A stretch of 27,636 nucleotides of DNA, from the NCBI GenBank assembly GCA_013287095.1, contig JABDEJ010000024.1, forward strand, positions 1 to 27,636. The letters run 5' to 3'. The DNA comes from Bacteroidota bacterium. Lineage in GTDB: Bacteria > Bacteroidota > Bacteroidia > CAILMK01. Below are positions 10,113 to 21,200 of this stretch, one piece after another; positions within the stretch are counted from its first letter, which is position 1; every line of letters begins with the position of its first letter. Both the position numbers and the translations under genes were made by a program. The notes under the pieces were generated by a model. The model was not told where the DNA came from and did not search any database. It saw nothing but the letters and a program-made list of their open reading frames with translations.

Positions 10113-10580
10113 TTAAACCCTGAAATGTGAGAAAGCTTTGTTTGCTTCTGCCATTCTGTGCGTATCTTCTTTTTTCTTTACTGCTGCACCTTCATTATTA
10201 GCTGCTGCCAATACTTCCCCAGCCAGTTTGTCAACCATCGATTTGCCGCTGCGTTTCCTGGAATAAAGGATAAGCCATTTCATAGCCATCGCCAGTTTAC
10301 GTTCAGGCCTTATTTCTGTTGGAATCTGGAAAGTAGCGCCGCCAATCCTGCGTGCTTTTACTTCCACCTGTGGGGTAATATTGCTGATTGCCCTCTTCCA
10401 TACTTCGAGACCGCTTTCTTTGGTACGGTTCTCTACGATTTCCAATGCGCCATATACAACATTAAAAGCAGTGCTTTTTTTGCCGTCAAGCATAATATTG
10501 TTCACAAATTTTGTCAATACCGTATCCCCGTATTTAGGGTCTGGTAAAATTTGTCTTTTTTTCGGTTTCGTCTTCCTCAT
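10113..10580 (-). CDS. rpsG: 30S ribosomal protein S7
   Basis: Primary assembly protein for the 16S 3' domain, at the E-site side of the head. The 155-residue product begins [19 protein letters not shown] and carries [36 protein letters not shown] and the C-terminal [15 protein letters not shown]. Length is typical. It follows rpsL by 23 nt and is 4 nt before fusA. Confidence 0.98.
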   Translation of the reverse strand: MRKTKPKKRQILPDPKYGDTVLTKFVNNIMLDGKKSTAFNVVYGALEIVENRTKESGLEVWKRAISNITPQVEVKARRIGGATFQIPTEIRPERKLAMAMKWLILYSRKRSGKSMVDKLAGEVLAAANNEGAAVKKKEDTHRMAEANKAFSHFRV

Positions 10581-10603
10581 GAGCTATAGTTCTACAGGTA
10601 GTA

Positions 10604-10987
10604 TTAAGCTTTTTTCACTTTAGGTCTTTTCGCACCGTATTTAGAACGGCCTTGTTTTCTTTTATCAACACCGGCGGTATCAAGTGCACCGCGGATGATG
10701 TGGTAACGAACACCCGGAAGGTCTTTTACCCTGCCGCCACGGATCAGTACGATCGAGTGTTCCTGCAGGTTATGGCCTTCGCCCGGAATGTAAACATTCA
10801 CCTCCTTGCTGTTGGTGAGACGTACCCTTGCCACTTTACGCATGGCTGAGTTTGGTTTCTTTGGAGTAGTGGTGTACACACGGGTGCATACGCCACGTTT
10901 TTGCGGACATGAATCAAGAGCAGGACTTTTGCTCTTGTTTTTCATGTTGTTTCTGCCGTTTCTCACCAATTGCTGTATCGTAGGCAT
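10604..10987 (-). CDS. rpsL: 30S ribosomal protein S12
   Basis: Decoding-site protein of the small subunit, 127 residues, and the first gene of the block. It begins [13 protein letters not shown] and carries [16 protein letters not shown] (residues 40-55) and [13 protein letters not shown] (84-96). The lysines at the two positions tied to streptomycin resistance (in TPKKPNS and RVKDLPG) are wild-type, and the aspartate after RVK is the residue that RimO methylthiolates in E. coli. A Bacteroidota-type promoter lies about 100 nt upstream, so this gene appears to start the long ribosomal transcript independently of rpoC. Confidence 0.98.
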   Translation of the reverse strand: MPTIQQLVRNGRNNMKNKSKSPALDSCPQKRGVCTRVYTTTPKKPNSAMRKVARVRLTNSKEVNVYIPGEGHNLQEHSIVLIRGGRVKDLPGVRYHIIRGALDTAGVDKRKQGRSKYGAKRPKVKKA

Positions 10988-11088
10988 ATATTCGTCGTTC
11001 GTTTTTGTGTTTTAATTATCCGTTTAAAAATCAGCGATCTCCTTTTTACGAACATTACGGGGAGACGACCTTCATTTTTTTGGAAGTG

Positions 11089-11120
11089 CAAAGGTACTAC
11101 ACATTTAAACTTTAGCCAAA
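11089..11120 (-). promoter_or_regulatory. Bacteroidota sigma-ABfr promoter for the rpsL ribosomal operon
   Basis: On the minus strand TTTG (11117-11120) is followed after exactly 20 nt by TACCTTTG (11089-11096). This matches the Bacteroidota consensus TTTG-N19-21-TAnnTTTG. Transcription would start near 11082, leaving a leader of about 95 nt before the rpsL ATG at 10987. The surrounding sequence is AT-rich. No ribosomal-protein leader structure was recognised with confidence. Confidence 0.75.
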
Positions 11121-11388
11121 AAAATGTGCATTTTCAGCTAAATATTTAACATTGGCTCCTTATGTTTCTCTTTATCAGAGCTTTTTAAAAAGCCTGGGGG
11201 AAGACTGCCTGTAATTTGCGAGACGCCAGCGCAGCTTATCCCTTTTTATGTATTAGTACCGGACCGATGAGACCTTCCAAGAATTCATATCCCATCGAGC
11301 CCGCAAAGATATGGTGAATTTTGGTATTTAGTACTGATACGTGGACAAGTTTTTTTAAGTGTCAGTTTTTTTAGATTTAAACATCTCT
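11121..11388. other. Intergenic stretch without a recognised gene
   Basis: About 270 bp between the rpsL promoter and the repeat region. No convincing ORF on either strand. It contains a 14-bp AT-rich palindrome GCTTTTTAAAAAGC around 11180-11194, which could form a weak hairpin at the end of the island transcripts, followed by mixed sequence with no resemblance I can name. It may be decayed coding DNA or the old rpoC-rpsL spacer. Confidence 0.4.
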
Positions 11389-11428
11389 ATAAGAAGCGGC
11401 GATAAGTTATAAGAAGCGGCGATAAGTT
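11389..11428. repeat. Two tandem copies of a 20-bp direct repeat
   Basis: The 20-mer ATAAGAAGCGGCGATAAGTT occurs twice, perfectly and without a spacer (11389-11408 and 11409-11428). The second copy runs straight into the first AAGTTGNCAACTT palindrome at 11424, sharing its first five bases, which suggests slippage or a duplication at the edge of the palindrome element. No coding function is apparent. Confidence 0.9.
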
Positions 11429-11454
11429 GACAACTTTCCAAAAGTTGCCAACTT
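11424..11454. repeat. AAGTTGNCAACTT palindrome dimer A
   Basis: Two 13-bp near-palindromes, AAGTTGACAACTT (11424-11436) and AAGTTGCCAACTT (11442-11454), separated by exactly 5 nt (TCCAA). Same geometry as the dimers at 11867, 11982, 24841, 24902 and 25378. It lies just past the end of the RAYT-type transposase remnant and may also act as a transcription end or mRNA-stabilising hairpin. Confidence 0.9.
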
Positions 11455-11462
11455 TATTCGAG

Positions 11463-12008
11463 TCAATCATCATCAATAACAACCCCCGATTCTAAAATCC
11501 GAGGATTTGAAGCATGGTAATCAATGTATTGATCAACGCCACCAAACCAGTCTAAAACCTGTTCCTTTTGCAATTTGGAAGGCTTTGGTGAGGTAATCCT
11601 GTTGTATGAACTCCAGGGATATAGCCTAAAATCATCTACAAAACCATGTAATTGTGCATTGGCATGGATGTAATAGACAAGGTTGGTAAAATATTCATCG
11701 CTGTCAACAAGGTTTCGTTTTAAAGGCGACTGAAACAAGGACCCTACCCTACCTTCCTGTACATTAAATGCCATGGCATAAGATTGGAACATCTTCTGGA
11801 AGGCATGGGAGACGATGGCGGGAATGTCTTCATAAGTTGGCAACTTTTCTACTCCGCCGGTTTCTAAAGTTGGCAACTTTTGGAAAGTTGTCAACTTATC
11901 TTCGTCCGAAGTTGGCAACTTTTCTACTCCGGGACTTACTAAAGTTGGCAACTTAACAATTGGACGAAAAGTGGCGTCTATAAGTTGACAACTTTCCCGA
12001 AGTTGCAA
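11463..12008 (-). pseudogene. RAYT-type (REP-associated tyrosine) transposase remnant with in-frame palindrome inserts
   Basis: A 181-codon frame whose C-terminal 115 residues match the RAYT/TnpA-REP type of IS200-like transposases: HAFQKMFQSYAMAFN, GRVGSLFQSPLKRNLVDSDEYF, then NLVYYIHANAQLHGFVDDF and PWSSYNRI. In VYYIHAN the tyrosine aligned with the catalytic one of E. coli TnpA-REP is present. The N-terminal half with the metal-binding His-x-His motif is absent: the frame opens at a TTG only 20 nt from the giant gene stop and a stop codon lies just upstream. Residues 1 to about 67 are encoded mostly by AAGTTGNCAACTT repeats, read as KLPT, KLPTL and KLTTF units. I call it a truncated, probably inactive remnant that may mark the source family for the repeats. 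Identification is by motif memory, not a search. Confidence 0.7.
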
Positions 12009-12012
12009 ACTT
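11834..12012. repeat. Cluster of seven AAGTTGNCAACTT palindromes
   Basis: Units at 11834-11846, 11867-11879, 11885-11897, 11909-11921, 11942-11954, 11982-11994 and a degenerate one at 12000-12012 (AAGTTGCAAACTT). The pairs 11867/11885 and 11982/12000 have a 5-nt spacer. The segments 11834-11879 and 11909-11954 are copies of each other (both contain AACTTTTCTACTCCG between two units), so this part grew by duplication. All but the last base pairs lie inside the transposase remnant frame. Confidence 0.9.
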
Positions 12013-12028
12013 TAAAACTCTCCAAATT

Positions 12029-12280
12029 CTAAAACTTCACCAGCCTCCTGCTCACCGCCTCATCATCCATCATAAATTTCATAAGGTAAATACCAGGATT
12101 AAGATGGTATTTCTCAGCATTGATGTCAAACTGATAATTACCGGGAACCTGGTTTTCGTTAACGATAGTACCAATTTGTTTGCCGGTGACATCTATTAAA
12201 ACGATATTGATTTTGGAGTTGTGGTTGAGGTTGTAAGTAATGGTTGTTGTGGATTGGAATGGGTTGGGGAATATCGACAA
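12029..12280 (-). other. Type IX secretion C-terminal sorting domain (type A)
   Basis: The last 84 residues of the giant protein show the por secretion tail pattern: SIFPNPF opening, TTTITYNL, KINIVLIDVTGKQIGTI, then a YQFDINAEKYHLNPGIYLMKF strand pair and a basic end RRLVKF. This domain is known to direct periplasmic substrates through the T9SS, where it is removed by PorU. A genome carrying it should have the T9SS machinery elsewhere; no such genes are in this window. Confidence 0.88.
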
Positions 12281-15200
12281 CGAAAACGCTTCGCTTGTTT
12301 TAGCATTTTCAATCCCTGTATGATCCTGTTTGACCAAGACAGAATCACTTGTCAGATACAATGATACGGGTTTTTGATTATATGATATCTGGTAGTTATT
12401 TGATAATGAGAGTATTGCTTTGAGGTATTTCTGAGATAAAGTTCGCTTTACAGGAAGATACAAAATGGCAATAGTCCCATTTCCTGATGCATTAAGCTGA
12501 TTGATTCTGGATATTCCAATGTCCATAACTCCTGCCGAAGTGTTATTCTTAGTCATCGCAATAAGATCCGTTGCCTTCGTTCCTAAAAAAGAAGGATTCA
12601 CTTTCAAAAATGCTTTATTTGATTCGAAAATAGCAGGATCAAGCGCAATAGAGAATGCCAACCCATACAAATTGATAACAGGTTTTGATGTGCTGCCAAG
12701 TATAATCTGCGCAATCAACGTATCCCCGGCATAAAATGTATCTTTCAGGTATTTAATATTAAATCCCGGGTCTGAAGAACTGCCCTGGTTTAACCCACCT
12801 GATTTGGAATGAGACAACCCATAATTGGCTGAAATGGCGAGTGTATCTTTATCGTTAACAGTGCTATCACCATTACAATCAGCATTTTTATAATTAACCC
12901 CATTTGAAAAAGATGAATCCCAATCCGGTGAAGGCTGAGCCGTCCAGTTGATATTTGCATAGGGTCTTAAATGACCAACAGTACCATAAGCTATACCAAT
13001 AGCCAATAAATCCTTCATATCAACCACTTTATCGCCATTGGCATCGCCGGGCCAGACGCAGCTTGATAAAGAAAGAGTTTTAGAAACTGAATCGGTACAT
13101 ACCCCACTGCTTGTCACTTTTAAGGAAACAGTATAATTGCCAATTGCCGAATAAAGGTGCTTTGGATTTGCCAAAGATGAAGTACCGCCATCACCAAAAT
13201 ACCAATTATATGATGTCGCCAAAGTGCTGCTGTCTATAAAAGGAGAACTGTCTCCTGGGCAGACGTTTGTAAAGAAAAAGCTTGAACTTGGAAGTGGATT
13301 AACGGTTATTGAGACCGAATCAGACCCGGAACAACCTTTTGAGTTGGTCTCAGTAAGTTTGTATTTAGTTGCGGATGTAGGAGAAACAGACGGGTTGGAT
13401 GAAAAAGATGTAAAACCTGAAGGTGAACTTGTCCATGAATATGTACTGCCAAATACTGAAGTACCTCCTATAGAGATTGTAGAACCTGAACAAATAGCAG
13501 TATTTGAAATAACCGCAGCTGCTGGAAGGCTGTTAACTGTAATGGTTACGGAATTAGACTTTGAACAACCATTTGAATTTGTTTCAGTTAAGGTATAAGT
13601 TGTTGTTGAAGTTGGTGAAACTGATGGATTTGAAACAGTTGAACTAAACGCTGAAGCTGAACTAACCCATGAATAAGTACTGCCTGTAACTGGCGATGCT
13701 CCAATTGAAATGGCGGCTCCAGAACAGATAGCCCTAGTGGAAATGACAGAAGCAGCAGGCAGGGCATTAACGGTTATGATAACAGAATTGGAATTAGTGC
13801 AACCATTTGCATTGGTTTCAGTAAGGGTATAAGAGGACATTGAAGATGGAGAAACAGATGGATTCGATAGACTTGAACTATAACCTGATATAGAACTTGC
13901 CCAGGAATAACTGCTTCCCGTTACCGCCGAAGCTCCGATGGAAATAGCAGCCCCAGAACAAATAACAGTGTTTGAAATCACAGAGGCAGCCGGGAGGCTG
14001 TTAACACTAATGGTAACAGAATTTGATTTGGAGCAAGCATTTGCATTGGTCTCCGTAACGGTATAAGAGGCTGTTGAAGTAGGTGAAACAGAGGGGTTTG
14101 AAACTGTCGAACTAAAACCTGAAACCGAGCTCGTCCATGAATAACTGCTACCCGTAACTGCTGAAGCGCCAATGGAAATAGCAGCTCCCGAACAGATAGC
14201 AGTGTTAGAAATAACTGTAGCGGCTGGCAGGGCATTGACAGTGATTGTTATAGAATTGGACTTTATACAGCCATTTGCATTGGTTTCAGTAAGGGTATAA
14301 GATGCTGTAGAACCTGGCGAAACAGATGGGTTTGAAATTGTAGAGCTAAACCCAGCAACCGAACTTGTCCAAGAATAATTGCTGCCCGATACCGCAGAAG
14401 CTCCAATGGAAATAGTAGCACCCGAACATATTGAAGCATTTGAAATAACTGCCGCAGCCGGTAGGGCATTGACGGTAATAATAGTAGAATTTGAATTAAT
14501 ACAGCCGTTTGCGTTGGTTTCAGTAAGGGTATAAGAGGATGTTGATGTTGGCGAAACAGAGGGGTTTGAAATTGTAGAACTAAATCCTGAAACCGAACCG
14601 GCCCATGAATAACTGCTTCCTGTTACTGCAGATGCGCCGATGGAAATAGCAGAACCGGAACAGATGGCCGTATTTGAAATAACTGCCGCAGCAGGAAGGG
14701 CATTGACGGTAATAATAATAGAATTCGACTTAACACAGCCGTTTACATTGGTTTCGGTAAGGGTATATGAGGCTGTGGATGTTGGTGAAACCGTCGGGTT
14801 TGAAATTGTAGAACTAAACCCTGAGACCGAACCTGCCCATGAATAACTGCTTCCGGCCACCGCTGAACCACCAATAGAGATAACAGCCCCGGAACAGATG
14901 GGAGTGTTTGAAATGACTGCTGCAGCCGGAAGGGCATTAACGGTAATAATAGTAGAATTAGAATTCACGCAGCCGTTCGCATTGGTTTCGGTAAGGGTAT
15001 AAGAGGCCGTTGAAGCAGGTGAAACCGTCGGGTTTGAACTCGTTGAAGCAAAACCGGAAACCGAACCGGCCCAGAAATAGCTGCTTCCTGTCACTGCCGA
15101 AGCGCCAATAGAAATAGCTGAACCGGAACAGATGGCCGTATTTGAAATAACTGCTGCAGTTGGTAAAGCATTGACCGTTATCGTAACAGAATTAGATTTA

Positions 15201-18200
15201 AAACAGCCGTTTGCATTGGTTTCGGTAAGGGTATAAGAAGCAGTTGAAGTAGGTGAAACAATTGGGTTTGAACTCGTTGAACCAAATCCTGAAACCGAAC
15301 CCGCCCATGAATAACTGCTTCCGGTAACTGCCGTTGCACCAATTGAAATGGGAGAGCCGGTACAGATGGCCGTGTTTGAAATAACTGATGCGGATGGCGT
15401 ACTGACTGAAATAGTTACGGAATTTGAATTGGAGCAGCCAAAACTGGTTTTTTCAGTTAGCGTGTAAGTCACAACTGAGGCTGGATTTGAAACAGGATTT
15501 GAAACAGTGGATGAGCTTAATCCGGTTGAAGGGCTCCACGAATATGTGTCGCCAGCAACGGGTGAAGCGCCAATTGAAATTGATGATCCGGCGCAAATGG
15601 CAGTATTAGAAATAACTGCGGCAGCAGGAAGAGGATTTAGAGCTACATGTACAGAATTGGATTTGGAACAACCATAATTATTAGTTTCCGTTAATGTATA
15701 AACAGTTGTCGAAATCGGGGTTGCGATAGGATTTGAAACTGTGGAAGAGCTTAGTCCGGTTGAAGGGCTCCAGGAATAGGTGCTGCCTGTTACTGCTGTT
15801 GACCCAATATGCACCGAAAGCCCTGTGCAAATAGTAACAGGCGAAGTTGTTTGAGCGACCGGGAGCGGATTAACTGTAATGGTAACCGAATTGGAATTTG
15901 AGCATCCTTTTGAGGTCTTCTCTGTCAAAGTATAAGATACCGCTGATGTAGGTGAAACAGATGGATTGGATGAAGTAGAACTAAATCCGGTTACAGAGCT
16001 CGTCCATATGTAGCTACTACCTGTTACTGCTGATGCACCTATAGAAATTAGAGTTCCTGAACAAATGGTGGTATTTGAAATTACGGCCGCATCAGGCTGG
16101 GCATTCACTGTAATGGTAACTGAATTGGAATTTATACAACCGCTTGAATTTGTTTCAGTAAGCGTATATGAAGTGGTAGAAGTCGGCGAAACAGTAGGAT
16201 TTGAAATTGTTGAGTTAAACCCTGTTGCAGAACTTGTCCATGAATAAGCGCTGCCTGTTACTGCTGTTGCACCAATAGAAATAGCTGCTCCAGAACAAAT
16301 TGCAGAATTTGCAATGACGGATGCAGCCGGAATATTGTTTACATTAATTGTTACTGAATTGGATTTGAAACAACCACTTGTATTGGTTTCTGTAAGCGTA
16401 TAAGTGGATGTAGAAGTTGGGGAAATAGATGGATTTGAACTTGTTGAGTTAAACCCTGACACAGAACTTGCCCATGAATAGGTGCTTCCGCTAACTGCCG
16501 TTGCGCCAATTGAAATTGCAGAACCCGAACAGATGGTAGTGTTGGAAATAACAGCAGCTGCAGGTGAGGGATTCACAGTAATTGTAACTGAATTGGATTT
16601 AACACAACCCTTGGAATTGGTTTCTGTAAGAGTATATGTAGTCGAAGAAGCGGGAAATGCTGAGGGGTTTGATGCTATTGTAGATCCCAATCCAGTGGAA
16701 GGCGACCAGGTATATGTGCTTCCCGCTATTGGTGCTGCCCCAATTGTAGTTTTGTCCCCCGCACAAATACTCAAATTTGAAGCAACGGTCGCTGCTGGAA
16801 GGGCGTTAATAGAAATTGTTAGCGAATTGGATTTGACACAACCATTTGAATTCGTTTCAGTAACAGAGAAACTTGCTGTGGTAGTTGGGGAAACGGAAGG
16901 GTTTGAACTTGTTGATGTAAATCCTGAAATAGAACTTGCCCATAAATAGGTGCTGCCTGTTACTGCTGACGCACCAATTGAAATGGTAGTCCCTGAACAA
17001 ACGGTGGAGTTTGAGATTATAGCTGCAGAAGGAAGTGTATTTATCGAAATGGTTACAGAATTGGATTTGATACAGCCGCTCGAGTTGGTTTCTGTAAGGG
17101 TATAGCTTGATGTAGAGGTTGGTGAGACAGAGGGATTCGATGATGTTGAAGAAAACCCTGGAATAGAACTTGCCCACGAATAAGTGCTTCCGGATACTGC
17201 TGACGAACCAATTGAAATAGCGGCTCCAGAACATATAGAAGTATTTGAAATAACTGATGCTGAAGGTAATGTATTAACGGTTATAATAACTGAATTAGAT
17301 TTAGAACAACCGCTCACATTTGTTTCAGTAACTGTATATATGGTTGTGGAAGTAGGATTTGCAGTTGGGTTTGAAACAGTAGTGGAGTTTAAAGCGGTTG
17401 AAGGACTCCATGAATAGGTGCTTCCCGGTACCGGAGCGGCTCCAATAGAAATAGCCGCGCCAGAGCAAATAGTGGCATTTGAAATGACTGCCACTGTAGG
17501 CGCATTTACATTAATAGTTACCGAGTTTGATTTTGAGCAACCATTTGAATTGGTTTCAGTAAGAGTATATGTGGTGGTGGAAGTTGGAGATGCCGATGGG
17601 TTTGATGCTGTTGTAGATCCTAATCCTGCAGATGGTGACCAGGAATAACTGCTTCCCGCTACAGCTGACGCTCCAATAGGAATTGCGGCCCCAGCACATA
17701 TACTTGAATTCGATGCAACAGCAGCCGCAGGAAGGGAAAGAGCGTTTACTGTAATTATTGTGGAATCGGTCTTGACGCATCCATTTGAATTAGTTTCTGT
17801 TATTGAGTATGAGGTGGTTGAGGTTGGCGAAACAGTTGGATTTGAACCTGTGTATGAAAAACCGGAAGGTGAACTTGCCCATGAATAACTGCTACCTGTT
17901 ACCGGCGCTACTCCTAATGAAATTGACATTCCAGAACATATTGTAGCATTTGAAATAATGGCTGCAGCTGGGGTACCTACAGTTACTGCTATTGAATTGG
18001 ACTTAGTACAACCGTTTATATTGGTTTCAGTTACCGTGTAAGTAGTGGTTGCTGTTGGAGATACGGAAGGATTGGAGGAGGTTGAGTCAAATCCTGACTG
18101 TGAACTGCTCCAGGTATAAGTGCTACCAGCCACAGGTGGACTCCCGATGGAATAAGAGGATCCTGAACAAATAGTGGAGTTTGAGTTCGTTTTAGCTGCA

Positions 18201-21200
18201 GGCAATCCATTAACTGTAATGGTTACAGAATTGGACTTTAAGCAACCGTTGGCATTTATTTCGGTTAAAGTGTAGGTTGTAGTAACATTGGGATTAGCAG
18301 TCGGTTTTGAAGAATTTGAGGGACTTATTGATGATGGCGGATACCAGGAATAGGTGCTGCCAGTTACGGGAGCAGCACCCAATGATAACAATGTTCCTGA
18401 ACAAATGGTAGCCGATGAACCAGCAATTGCTAATGGCAATGCATTAATAGTAACGGTTACGGAATTAGAGGCAATACACCCGTTAGTATTGGTTTCAGTC
18501 AGAGTATATGTAGTCGTTGATGTTGGTTTTGCACTTGGATCTGAAATTGCAGTAGAATTAAGTCCTGTTGAGGGACTCCATGAATAGATACTCCCTGTTA
18601 CAGCTAACCCGCCTATTGAAACTGATGCTCCCGGACAAATAGCAGCATTTGCAATAACGAATGCAGAAAATATGCTGATAGTCACAGAGGTAGATTTAGA
18701 GCAACCATTAGCCGCAGTTTCCGTCAAGGTGTAAGCCGTAGTTGAGGTAGGGGAAACAGTGGGATTGGAAGAAGATGAACTAAACCCCGATGCTGAACTT
18801 GCCCAGGAATATGAACTCCCCGCTACTGCCGAAGCGCCAATTGAGATGGTATTCCCGGAACAAATGACAGTGTTTGCAATAACTGCCGCTGCCGGGAGGG
18901 TCTGTGCAGTTATTGTTAAGGAACGGGACGTGGAACAACTGCTTGAATTGGTTTCCGTCATTGTATAAGCAGTTGTCGTGGTGGGAGATACAATAGGATC
19001 AGAAGATGTTGATGTAAAACCTGCTGGAGAACTGGTCCATGCATAAGTGCTTCCTACAACAGGAGAAAACCCAAGGGAAATTGAAGTACCGGAACAAATA
19101 GAAGCGTTGCCTTCAATTTTGGCACCCGGTACAGGATTAACCCCGATACTTACAGAATTTGAATTTGAGCATCCATTTGCATTTGTCTCGGTTAAGGTAT
19201 AAGATGTTCCACTAACTGGTGAAACAGAAGGATTTGAGGATGTTGTGCTAAATCCCGAAGGCGAACTTACCCATGAGTAAGTGTTTCCTGTAATGGGGGC
19301 TGCGCCAATGGAAATGGCAGAGCCGTAACAGATTGCTGTATTGGCAATAACTGATGCGGAAGGTTGCAAATTGACAGCAATAGCCATGAAAGAATCATTT
19401 TGACTTGCAGAATCTAATACGCCATTAGGGCTGGATGTCCATGCCCTTATAGTATCATTGCCAGGAGGGAAACTGAATGCACCAAGAGATATAGAGATAG
19501 AGCTATCGCTTTTTAAAGAACCCGTCCAGCTATAGACCGTCTGCATTTTACCGTTTATGGACCACGGAATGTTGACTTTTGTTAAAGTGTTAAATCCAAA
19601 GTTCGTCAGATGCACCGTTAAAGGATGAGTTCCGCCACAGAAGCTTCCTTTCGGGCTTTGAACGGAATCAATACCGGCATCATTATTATGCAAAATAGAA
19701 AATCTTATCAAAAATGAATTGTCCTCATCTGTTACACTTGCCTTATCAGAGGTTTGAAAGGCACCAGAAGTTGCTATCGAACTTCCTGTGGCTTTTCCAG
19801 TTGTATACACGTTTCCATAATGGTCTGAGCAAATGCCGGTAGGAAGTGACCAATCTTTACCTCCATAATTTATTGCATATAAAAGATGCTTACCTGAGCT
19901 GTCAAATCGCGCTAGAAAAGTTCTGACAGCAAATTCAACGCTATTATTGTCATCGGTACCGCCCGTTAGATATACATTGCCAAATATGTCTGCACTTACG
20001 TTTGCCGCGTCCAGATCTGAGCCATAATAAGTGGACCAGGAAAGTCCACCAATGCTATTGAATTTGGCGAGAAAAGCGCAACCATGGGCTCCTAAATTAT
20101 CCCCTCCATAAGATGTCTGGTAAGCTCCGGATGTCGCAATACCTGATGATTGAAATGTCTGACCTGCTATATATGCATTACCAGAAGCATCTGTACTTAT
20201 ACTTATTCCCATTACACTTTCACCTATATAGTAAGTACCCCAATCAAGACTACCTGAATTGCTAAATTTTGCCACAAACGAGGCAGAGGCTCCGGCATAG
20301 GACGTGAGATATGCTCCTGAAGTAGCAATGCCGCTGTTACTATAATTATTATTCCCTGTATTAGTAGTTCCCGTAATGAATATATTACCTGTTAAATCAA
20401 TGCTAATGCCAAATGCTTCATCAGTCTTGGTACCTCCATAATAAGTTGACCATTGGCGTACACCACCACTATTGAATTTTGCAAGAAAAACGTCACCCTC
20501 ACCACTATTAGAAGTTTGATATGCTCCGCTCGATGCAAGGCTATCGCTACCTGTCTCCCCTGTTATAAATACATTTCCTGATCCATCTGTCGCAACACCA
20601 TTGCTTATATCATTACTGGCTCCTCCAAAATAGGCACCCCATACAAGTGCACCTGAGCTTGCGAATTTCGCAAGAAAAGCATCCTGGTTTCCGCTAAAAG
20701 AAGTTATAAACGCTCCGGAAGTGGCAATTCCAGATGGGCTGGTAGTGTTACCTGTAATATAAACATTCCCGGAAGGATCTGCTGCAATACCATTTCCCAC
20801 GTCATTTCCAGCCCCGCCATAATAAGTTGCCCATAATAAACTGCCAGAACTGCTGAATTTAGTCAGAAACGCATCAGAAGAATTTCCTCCAAAAGACGTT
20901 TGATATGCACCTGAAGTGGCAATTGCATTCTTATAATATCCAGAACTGTAGCTGTAAGAATTTCCAACCATGTATACGTTTCCGAAAATATCGGAGCACA
21001 CACCTTGTGCATCATCTGTATAATCTCCCCCAAAATAAGTTCCCCAAACGATTACGGGATCAATCACCAAATCCTTCTTTTTATCATAATTCCCAACCTT
21101 AAATCCCTTCTTCTCAAAACTACTTTCTACCATTTTCCCCCCGGCAAAACTTTTTGGTGCGCTTTCTTTTATGGTTCCAAGGGAGTTGCTAAATTTAAAT

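Noticed and set aside
11834..12012. Possible CRISPR array because of short regularly placed repeats.
   Set aside because: Repeat units are 13 bp, palindromic, unevenly spaced, with no unique spacers of 30-40 bp and no cas genes.
13224..18968. Many plus-strand frames of 60-155 codons antisense to the repeat array (for example 16482-16949 and 13224-13598).
   Set aside because: They recur with the 234-bp period and are by-products of the repetitive codon use of the minus-strand gene; none has its own promoter or a recognisable domain.
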